Assembly (NCBI GenBank): GCA_932521035.1
Contig: OW051495.1
Span: forward strand, 2,480,001-2,544,000
Length of the DNA stretch: 64,000 nt
Direction of reading: 5' to 3'
Source: Oscheius dolichura
Lineage: Eukaryota; Nematoda; Chromadorea; Rhabditida; Rhabditidae
How positions within the stretch are numbered: position 1 is the stretch's first letter; each line of letters starts with the position of its first letter. This document shows positions 1-10,152 of this stretch, one piece after another. The translations under genes were made by a program, and so were the position numbers. The notes under the pieces are model-generated. The model was not told where the DNA came from and did no database searches. It saw nothing but the letters and a program-made list of their open reading frames with translations.

Positions 1-684
1 TTTAGCTCCGGGGCTCTTTTAGTTTCAATAAAATTGCCTTTATTAGTTCAAATCTACTCATTCTCCTTCCCTTTATCCTGATTTTTCCGTTTGACAGCTT
101 TGAAAACTGACATTTGGTCGTATAGCTCATGGAGAAACAATTTATGCCTTCAATTTTCTTCCGTGTTCCCTGATAATTAGCCAAAAGGATAAGAAGATTC
201 CAAATAACAGCATTGAATAGCCCGGAATTCCACTAAAACTATCCAAAAACCTTTACAGTAACTGCGAGGGTAATTGAAGAACGGCGTGTCTTCCAGCTCT
301 ACAGTATCCATTTCACAAAGAAAAGTAATATTTATTGCTTTGTACTGCGATTTACTCCCGCGACAACAAATTGAAAAAACAAACACATTCCTAAATGGGG
401 ATTCTGAAACTGTAGAGGAATGATAAATCCAGCCAAGCGGGCACACAATCCCCAAATAGAGAAAATCCCGAGTACTTGTCAAAATGGGACCTTGATACGT
501 GGCAACGATTGAATTGACCTCGCCCCAATACATAATAAGGGTCTTCAGAACATGGAAAGTGTAAAACCTTCTTTTGTTTGTCTTCATTTCAAAGGGCGGA
601 TTTGAATAGAGATTGAATTACTTCATAAATGGGCTAACCAGAACATTAAAAAATAACAATATTCCATAAAATGCCAATTTTCAG
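1..684. other. Sequence upstream of the first visible PKC exon, probably intron
   Basis: This stretch ends in a TTTTCAG acceptor that opens the first visible protein kinase C exon, so at least its right part is intron of that gene. A 136-codon open frame runs on the minus strand at 587-177, but it has no recognisable domain and no convincing start or splice context. I see no second gene here. The missing N-terminal half of the kinase should lie beyond the left edge. Confidence 0.5.
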
Positions 685-2578
<1,894 letters not shown>

Positions 2579-3014
2579 ATATAGTCCCCCTCCCCCCTCT
2601 CAAAAAAGTCGAACACCCCCGCCGCGGTACAGGTATTTTTCCCTCCCCCAACCCCCCAAAAACGGAAATTTCTGCTCATTTCGCCTCCTCATAATACAGC
2701 CACGAATCTCTCTCCCAAATATATTTATTTTTTCTCGTCGTCGTCTATATTTTCCAGGACTGTCATATCGTCTTCACGTACTTTTTTTAGTGATAGAGAG
2801 AAAGACAAAGAGACAAAAATTAAGGTGTACTATAGAATACAAAGAGATTATTTTATTATATTTCACTACCCCTTCTTCTTCTTCTTTTTTTACTTATAAA
2901 CAAGAGCATTTGGAGCATTTTTATATCCCGTTGTTATTATATTTTTAAATGGCAGAAATAAAGACATTTTACTGATTTTGTAGGAGCCAGGAGCCTTCGG
3001 TTGCGCGCGCCCCC
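2579..3014. other. 3' untranslated and intergenic sequence between convergent genes
   Basis: Pyrimidine-rich and then AT-rich sequence follows the PKC stop codon, with AATAAA at 2957-2962. No coding potential is evident. The next gene comes from the other strand and ends at 3119, so this is a tail-to-tail junction. Confidence 0.6.
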
Positions 3015-3100
3015 CGCACCCGTAAAATCTCGGCAGCTGAGCTTTTGTGAAACTGCACTGCGCTTTCAGATCTCCTCGCTGCCCAGATTTTACGGGTACG
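3015..3100. repeat. Hairpin element, copy 3
   Basis: Arms CGCACCCGTAAAATCTCGGC and a degenerate GCCCAGATTTTACGGGTACG pair across about 45 bases. It lies in the tail-to-tail junction, directly downstream of the stop codon of the minus-strand gene ending at 3119. Confidence 0.9.
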
Positions 3101-3118
3101 GGCGCAGGAATTTCGAGG

Positions 3119-4538
3119 CTAAAAGACAAATTCAAAGACGACTCCGAAGCCGGTCTTCTTCAGGATGACTTGGTCTTTTCCATTACTTGGTGTTCTTGTG
3201 AAGAGGTACTCCTCCTCCCCCACCTGGGTGACACTTTCCGCCAGGACCTGAACCATATTATCCTTCTAGGAATACTCAATCATTACCTCATATTCCATAG
3301 CAATTTCTTTCAAATTGATCCACGCTCCACGAGTTGAAGCTATCCCGCCGGGAATCACCGTCCGTTCCAGGCGACCAACATCTTCTCCGGCTAACCAGCC
3401 CTATAATTCTTCCTTATGAAAAAACTATAGTGTAAAACCTCAAGAAACGCTTTGAACAGCTCTAATTTCCTGCTAGGAGAATAGCCAAAAGCACACATGA
3501 AACGGACTGTTTTCGGTCCTTTACACAATTGGAAGAGACGAGACCTCGATGAAACAAGGGATTGGACTGCTCCGTCACGGAGAATCACTTCAAGATCCGT
3601 GATATTCTGAAAATTAGACTTTCTGAACTGAAATTTATTGAATTCAGTATCCCTTTCTCTTTTTATTCTCGAAAAATCGCCTTCTAGACTGACTGGAACT
3701 TCCCCAGGTGTTTCAGCACCCGTAAAATCTCGGCAGTTGCTCGCTTCTTTTACTCATTGATTAGGCCTTCTTCTGCCGAGATGTTATGGGTGCAGCAGCT
3801 TATGAAAAAGGAATAGACTAACCCGAAGTTTTTTCGACCCTGACGTTGGAAATAGAACATCTAGTCCTTCTTTTTCTAGCTGAAAAATAGAGATTCTCTT
3901 ATTTTCATATCCTGTAGCCTTACCGATCCGATACTGAACAATTTCACCCCTTTAAATGTCTCCATCGTGGGAATTATATGTTTCTCCAGGAAAGACGACG
4001 GACAGTGCCCCTAGAAGACGGTATTCCGGAGGAGAAAGACCCTTCCCACCACATAGCTGACAGCATCTACCCGGAGGAATTCCAGATCTCCCTGATTGGC
4101 CAGCGTCTTCTGTCGACTCTGTCCTCTCGAACTGTACATTATTTTCCGGATAAACTGATCATTTCTCTATATAAAGAAAGAGAGGAGGGGTCACCTGGTT
4201 GTCGTCCTTGTTTATATCGAAACTGACAGTCGATCCGGGGAGGAGCCATCGAGGACGCTGCTTGTCTAACAGCTCCTGAAGGTCTTTACAGCTACGGTAG
4301 ACGTTTATCCCGGTGGTGTAGTCAAACTAAAGGAATAAGTTGTCTAGTACTGTAATTCTTGGAAACAATTCCCCCGTAAATACATTCCAGTGATTAAAAA
4401 ATGGAATGGAATGGAGCGCGTTTACGAGAGAAAGAAATCATGCTGACTAGAATAATTGCGGTAGACCTTTTTCAGGACAGCCGTTAGAAGATGATCCGAA
4501 TCGAGGAGAACAACATCAGCCAATTGGAAAACAATCAT
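3119..4538 (-). CDS. Unrecognised 287-residue protein, eight exons all in phase 0
   Basis: I do not recognise this protein. Exons, 5' to 3' on the minus strand: 4538-4467, 4326-4195, 4154-4071, 4010-3924, 3879-3823, 3627-3439, 3400-3287, 3247-3119. Every exon length is a multiple of three and every junction is in phase 0, so each could be skipped without a frameshift. The start ATG at 4538 gives MIVFQLADVVLLDSDHLL. A TTTCAG about 30 bases upstream could be a trans-splice acceptor. The chain is soluble-looking, with no signal peptide or membrane span, and ends KKTGFGVVFEFVF. The upstream membrane-protein gene stops only about 260 bases away on the same strand, so the two could form an operon. 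One intron carries a hairpin repeat. The first donor (GTCTAC) is the weakest junction. Confidence 0.75.
3716..3794. repeat. Hairpin element, copy 4
   Basis: Left arm GCACCCGTAAAATCTCGGCA, right arm TGCCGAGATGTTATGGGTGC with two changes. It lies in the fifth intron (3628-3822) of the minus-strand gene; most of that gene's other introns are about 40-60 bases. Confidence 0.93.
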
Positions 4539-4800
4539 TCCAGAATAAATATTGGTTTGTTTGGCACTGAAACTCTATCTAAAGGAGTTTGAACTTATAA
4601 ATTATAGTTCTAGCTCAATTCTTATAGAAAATAGAAAGTAGCGGAATAATAGGGAGCAGTGACGAGTCGAGTGTAATCAATGGTCAAAACATGTGGCTGC
4701 CTTGAGGCGAAGAGAGAGGATATCCCAATCGCCCTATTACTCTATGATATCAAGTTGTCTTTTAGAAGAAAAGAGAACATAAAATATGGATGAAAGTGTT

Positions 4801-6841
4801 TTATACAATGGTAGTGACATGACTGTGTGATATCGGACTCAATACGGTGGTTCTCCTCGTCGTTGTGGTCGTCCTGACGGCTAGAGCCTCATATGGTTGG
4901 GGAGGGTCGGCGCTGGAACTGACGACTTTTCTCTCTCCGACCGATGTGGAATATGGACTCAATTCATTGTACTGGACACGATATTGACCTTGAGGAGAGA
5001 AGGGAACCATCGGGTGGGGACTGGGACTCTGAAATGGTGGTATTTATAGGGAGGAGGGGACAGTACCTTGGTGAAGTCCATTTCGGGAGGGATTACGACG
5101 ACTGGTGGTGGCTGGGATAGATAGGAAGAGCTCTGGAAATAAAGAATTATCAAAAGTTCAAAAAAAATTAAAGAAAAAGCATTTTTTCCGAGGAATAGTT
5201 GGATTTTGCTACTGCGCACCCGCACCCGTATGATCTCGGCAGCAGCGCGCCCAGAAAGAATAATGTGACAGAATAAAAAGATGCCAGCTACCGAGGTCTT
5301 ACGGGTGCAGCGCCAAGGAATTTCCAGTCAAAATGGAGAGGAAACGAACAGTAAAAGACTAGGTCCAGAACAGAGTAAACGGGGTCAGAGTTCCAGGAAG
5401 GGACAACAGAAATTGACGGCGATGAATAGGATAGAAGTTTCGCGGATGACAGAGAAAACGAAAAATGTTTACTCAAGAGGAGGTCGCCGGGAACAGGGGG
5501 AACAAACACCACTGAGCCCCCAAAAACGAAACGATATGATGACACGGCACACACGTGACGAGGAGGAGACCGCTTCCTTTCCCGATTTTTTAGGGAATTT
5601 GAGAGAGAAGGACGAACCTGGGGCTGGGAAGAGATCCTCGTAATCGGGATGGAAGTAGTCTTGGGGATGTTGTATCCAGGGGCGATTCCTGTCGTCTGCA
5701 TCGTTCCTCCTGAAATTGTATATTTGAATTATTGTTTCGCGGGTTGAGTAAGGGAGAACAGACAAAACATTGGGAAGGGAAAGGGGGCGGACTATAAATA
5801 AAGGCAGAAAGGAAAAGAAAGCAGTCGAAAAAGGGGAATGCAGATAACGGCAGTCAGTCGTTATCAGACCTACGCTTTTGTCGGGAGGCACTCGAGGCAT
5901 TTTTGTCGTGTTCTGTTCTATCCAGAGGTAATCCATTGCCTTAGTTTGGTCACAAATGACATTTATGAGAATAGCAAAATAAAATAAAACTCTCTGACCA
6001 AAGTATGGAATTTGTTCAACTGGCGAAAGGCTAACACTACAATCTCGGTCATTTTCTCAGTCTAACATGAGATTAAACGCCTTCTTCTCAACCCATAGAG
6101 TAGATTTGCGGCTTCTTTTGTTTTTTTCGTTGTTTAAATGAATTCATGGCTCATTTGCCAGACTTTTCCCCAATGCGCCACACAATAGACCATTTTCAAT
6201 GGGAATTCTACTGGTATTCGAGAATTTGGCGCGTAGACCTTTGATTTTTCCCGTTGCTCTATCAAAATAACTGAAGATAGCTTGTGCTCAAGGATTTCTG
6301 TGGGACAGCTAAGGAACACCCGCTATAATTGGACGGCAACCATTTACTCTAGGATATTCCTACATCAAAACTGCCAATAAGATGGAACGATTGTCAAACC
6401 GATCATCTTACATCTCCCCCTGCTTATTATTAATTTCCGCCACAAAACATCACAAATTCCTGAAACGGCCATTGTGGTACCAGTATCTTCTGTTCTCCTA
6501 CCACCCTTACCCTCCCGGCCTACTATTCCCTACCCCCAGCCCCTCTCCATTCAACCGGGTTAACTGCTTCCGTTTTCCCTCCATTTCTAGTCAAACAAAT
6601 CAATTGTGTCTCTCCCCTTACCGTGGTCCATATCGCTCCATTTCAATGTACTCGGCCGCCAGTCTCGATACGGTAGGGAACGGTTCATCTGCTCTTGGGC
6701 GGCTTTTCTGAAAAAAAAGGGGGGAAATGTCTCTCCTACTGGTTGTTCGAACCTGGGAATCCACCAAAACCTATAGACGAGGAAGGAGATAATCCCAATG
6801 AAGGTGAGGACCGCCACGACGAACCAGAAGAATCCCCATCC
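4801..6841 (-). CDS. Single-pass membrane protein with proline-rich cytoplasmic tail; 5' end unresolved
   Basis: Five exons join in frame: 6841-6771, 6707-6622, 5709-5618, 5132-5067 and 5028-4801, giving about 180 residues before any upstream exon. The first encodes one hydrophobic span (GWGFFWFVVAVLTFIGIISF) followed by LVYRKAAQEQ. The rest is a tail rich in Pro, Ser and Thr with YLSQPPPVVVIPPEM and DPPQPYEALAVR, ending HVTTIV. The layout (one span, then PPxY-like tail) resembles WBP1/VOPP1 or Shisa-type adaptor proteins, but this is analogy only. I could not connect an N-terminal exon. ATG codons at 7060 and 7018 lie upstream and a TATA-like TTATAAA sits near 7090-7096, yet none splices cleanly. 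The 0.9-kb intron after the second exon shows no further exon. Confidence 0.7.
5221..5310. repeat. Hairpin element, copy 5
   Basis: Arms CGCACCCGTATGATCTCGGC and GCTACCGAGGTCTTACGGGT, moderately diverged. It lies in the intron between the third and fourth exons of the membrane-protein gene. The flank GGAATTTCC beyond the right arm recurs next to other copies. Confidence 0.9.
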
Positions 6842-7718
6842 CTGAAGACATCTCCCGAATTAAAAAAAGAAGAAAAAGAGAGACCAGTCCATCATTGTAT
6901 CGAGAGCGAAGGGCCACGGCCGGCTGGCAGAGAGGGGTTTCCATGGTGTCGGCTGCTCGGCCGGGGGGTGATTAGCATAGGTGTAGCTGGGCTGGGCCGA
7001 CCGACCGGGGGTGACCATGGTGCTAATCCCTAAATTAGTCGGTCCGGCTCTCTCTCTCATGGGTTGCCCCCTCGACTACAACTGGAGAGGGCTGTGTTTA
7101 TAAGAGGGAGAGGGCAAAGACATGGACAACTGACGGGGGGAGCCGGAGAGAAATTCGACCGGCAGGGGGGCAGCTACTGGTCAGGGGAAGCGGGGGAACC
7201 CCTTGAGACTTCTAGAGACGCTTTCTGTCCCCTCCTCCCAGTCGGAGAAGAGCAGCCCCCCACCGGAATGGCTCATAAAAGTCATCTCCCCCATGTCCCC
7301 CGCCGGTGTCTAATATTTCCCGGACTCAAAGGACACGATTAGAAGGGAGCAGAAAAGAGTCAGCTGTCTCTCTCCCCCCGGGGCTCCAGCTCTCCTGTCC
7401 ACTCCTCCCGGTGATGGCTCGTTGATCCGTCGGCCCGTCCGTCTTTTTTCAACCCTTCTCGGTTTGTTGGCAACAGGCGGTGCCTGATTTACGAGAGACA
7501 CAGAAATCCCTCGGCCGCAAGCTCTTTTGAACCAAGCCGATCAGTGAGAGGTAGAGAGGATTGAGATGCGGCGATCAGGATGAAATGACGGATGACGGAA
7601 TGAGGGGAAGGAAAAGATCAACTGGAACTTAATTCTGTGAAAAATTTGAGGGTCGGCCCGGCTACATTCGCATCAGAAATGAGCAAGACGATTCCGAGAA
7701 CTGAAAGTTCCTCGCTCC

Positions 7719-7798
7719 CGCACCCTTATTGTCTAGGTAGCAGACCGGACAGGAAGTCGGTTCAAAAAGGATTTTGCTGCTGAGATTCTACGGGTGCG
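7719..7798. repeat. Hairpin element, copy 6
   Basis: Degenerate left arm CGCACCCTTATTGTCTAGGT, better right arm GCTGAGATTCTACGGGTGCG. It is intergenic. Confidence 0.85.
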
Positions 7799-8589
7799 GC
7801 GGCACGGAATTTCTACCGGCTTTCAAGTGGCTAACTGCTCTTTTTCGACCAATACCGTTTTTTTCTCCCCTCCGAGTAAATAAGAGCTCAATAATCTCTC
7901 GTACAGGGTCATTTATTCTCGATTTTTTAAGCTTTGAGTGTGCCACAACAGCTAGCCTCTTTTTGCATCCGCCTCCTGTCCGTGCCTTTCTCACCAAGAG
8001 GAGAGATCCGCTGATTGATGGGACTCATAATTTTCTCCAGGTTTTAGCCTGTCAATAAAGGGAAGAGAGGGGATATCCCCAATGTTCTTCTCTGATCGAT
8101 CCCCCAGTCGAGTTTATATTTCCCTCGTCACTCTGCAGATGTTCTAAACAATCCTCTCCGTCCTCCTGGTGGTCCCCCATCCAAAATACACATACAAACA
8201 GTGGCTAATTTCGCGAATCCCTCCCGGGGGCCATTACACCCTCCCCTAGCCAGCCAGACCTCAAGTTCATCCGTCATGGCCGGCCGGCTGGCTGTAATAT
8301 GCTAATCAACTGATTCCGGCTCGCGTAACCAGTCATTAGTCACCTGGGGAGAGGGGGATTACGGTAGAAGAGGAAAGGGAGGAGAGTAACAGATGGCAGT
8401 TAGTTTTTTGAGGAGGAACACATGTGTGTAGAGGGGAGGAGAGGAGGTTGTTGGCGGCAGGCTGAAAAAAAGAAAAAGTGATCCGCGATGGAGTAATTAT
8501 TAGGCGAAAAGGTACTTTTCAATCTAAAGTGAAACTTATCAATACGGCCATCGGAAATGGAGTAATCTGACGACTCTATTACGTCCTCC

Positions 8590-8682
8590 TGGACTCGTAC
8601 AGTCTTGGTAGCAAATTCTATTTTATAGAGAACGGCAAAAACCCCGTTAATATGTCCTACTGCCGAGGTTTTACGGGTGCGG
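8590..8682. repeat. Hairpin element, copy 7, one arm decayed
   Basis: The right arm TGCCGAGGTTTTACGGGTGC is good. The left arm CTCGTACAGTCTTGGTAGC near 8592 is recognisable only by comparison with the family. It is intergenic, about 120 bases from the inverted SPARC fragment. Confidence 0.75.
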
Positions 8683-8802
8683 CGCCCGAGATCGAGGCCC
8701 CCGACGCGGGGAGGCAAGGTAGTGCGCTTGAAAATCGCAATTTTCTCGAGAAACCAAACTTTCCATGGAGATTTTAACCTTCTCTACTGTTTCGATGGGT
8801 TT

Positions 8803-8919
8803 TTATAAAGGGAGAGCACGCTTTTTGAGCTCCCCGTCCTCCTGGAACAGAAAGTAGCCATCGTCAGCCTGCTCCTCGTCGATGTTCTCCAACAGGGACT
8901 CCAAGTCATCCAGATTCTT
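8803..8919 (-). pseudogene. Inverted partial copy of SPARC exon 2 with its intron
   Basis: On the minus strand an exon-like segment opens after ACATTTTCAG and reads LDDLESLLENIDEEQADDG, the same as SPARC exon 2 at 10562. About 60 of 63 bases match; then the sequence diverges into YFLFQEDGELKKRAL and a stop at 8803. The similarity continues upstream through intron sequence to about 9180, including the shared GCGCGCCTAAA block, so this is a DNA duplication and not a retrocopy. No copies of SPARC exon 1 or the later exons are seen. It could be a dead fragment or an exon used by another transcript. Confidence 0.85.
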
Positions 8920-9211
8920 CTGAAAATGTCTTATTCACTACGGAAATGGGTGAAGCAGATGAAGCATATCTTTTTCTACTAGAAAATTCATTTTGACCAT
9001 ATTCTGAGGTTGTTAGGTTCAATAGTGAGGAGAAAACATTTAGGCGCGCCGCAGAACAGAAAATTTTCAAAATTCAATTTATCGATAAAAGAGACAAAAT
9101 TGAATTTCTATTTGCTTCGGTGATCATTTATAAATTACCAGGAAGCCCAAGCTTACTTTTTTGTCTGAATCGGCTTAATTTAGTCTATTTCTCTAGTTCT
9201 AAAACGAAGCG

Positions 9212-9754
9212 ATGCGGTTGTCCGCCTTCCTCTCCCTGCCCATCTTCGTCTCCTGCTACGAGTACGTGACGAGCCCGGCTCCGTTCTACTGCTACGCGGG
9301 CGACTCGGCCTCCTACCTGGAAGAAGTCGTCTGCCCGGCCCGCTCCTGTGTCACGCGTCTCCTGCCGCGAGAAGACAACAAGTTCGCCGTGGAGTTGGAC
9401 TGTAACCCGGAGGGCAGCGTCTGCCACAATTTCGAGGACGGCACCCAGATCAGTGTCTGCTGCGTGGCCAGCCGGTGCAACAATGCCCACGCCGTGGTAC
9501 TCAAGGAGGAGGAGAAGATGAACATCAGCCACGCCGCCTGGCTGCTGGCCGTCGAGGCGGAGAAACTCAAACTGAACAGGACGGACCGTCTGCCGAATCC
9601 CCTGCCTAATGTGGGGGCCGGGCCGGAAGACGACACCACCGAGGCGCCCGAGGGGAGACCGAGGAGAGGGGCCGGCCGGCCGATGGCCGCTCTATTCGTC
9701 ACTCTTCATATGATACAGTACTCTTCTCTTTTCGACAATGAATACCTTACATAG
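9212..9754 (+). CDS. Small secreted cysteine-rich protein, Ly6/activin-receptor-like fold possible
   Basis: One uninterrupted frame of 180 codons. The N-terminus MRLSAFLSLPIFVSC is a plausible signal peptide. The next 85 residues carry about ten cysteines and end CCVASRCNN, resembling the CC...CN ending of three-finger (Ly6/uPAR/activin-receptor ectodomain) proteins. An acidic, proline-rich stalk follows (residues about 120-155), then a short weakly hydrophobic end. That end could be a poor GPI signal, or the protein may simply be secreted. TCTCTAG lies about 15 bases before the ATG and could accept a spliced leader. The gene sits between the SPARC gene and its inverted fragment. The family assignment is from cysteine spacing alone. 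Confidence 0.7.
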   Translation: MRLSAFLSLPIFVSCYEYVTSPAPFYCYAGDSASYLEEVVCPARSCVTRLLPREDNKFAVELDCNPEGSVCHNFEDGTQISVCCVASRCNNAHAVVLKEEEKMNISHAAWLLAVEAEKLKLNRTDRLPNPLPNVGAGPEDDTTEAPEGRPRRGAGRPMAALFVTLHMIQYSSLFDNEYLT

Positions 9755-10152
9755 TTTACTGTTCCTTTCATTAAATACAACGAGATCCTCCAATTTACAC
9801 CTTATATACGGCGCGATTCAAATCGCAAACTGTTTATCGCTACAGGGTACCTATTTCAATTAGGAATTAATATTTTTTGGTATCATTTTGTAGAGCGAAT
9901 TTTTTTGATCAAAATGTATTAGTTAGTTTTTTTATAAAAATGTAAAAATATGGTAAAAAATACAAAAATGAAGGATAGTTTCGAAATGACGCCTTGTAAA
10001 CATCAAGCACGGCTTCCTCAATCGCTGTTCTATTCTCGTCTTCCCCCAAAATCGCAACATGGCTCTCCGGTTTCGTAGTAGACGAGTCGATCAATCAACG
10101 GATCCCCGAGTCGAGCAGCCGTCAGGGGCGGACCCAGGCGGCATTCTTCGCC
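9755..10152. other. AT-rich intergenic sequence
   Basis: Contains ATTAAA near 9771 as a possible poly(A) signal for the gene to the left, then an AT-rich tract, then the presumed SPARC promoter. A 61-codon minus-strand frame here has no support. Confidence 0.5.

Larger units (their letters stand above)
7061..8802. other. Intergenic region with two hairpin elements
   Basis: No gene is convincing here. It contains pyrimidine-rich sequence, several GGCCGGCC-type palindromes near 8278-8290, and hairpin copies at 7719 and 8590. The left part probably holds the promoter and missing 5' exon of the minus-strand membrane-protein gene. Confidence 0.5.

Noticed and set aside
177..587. 136-codon minus-strand frame at the left edge
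   Set aside because: No start context, splice structure or recognisable domain; probably chance within an intron.
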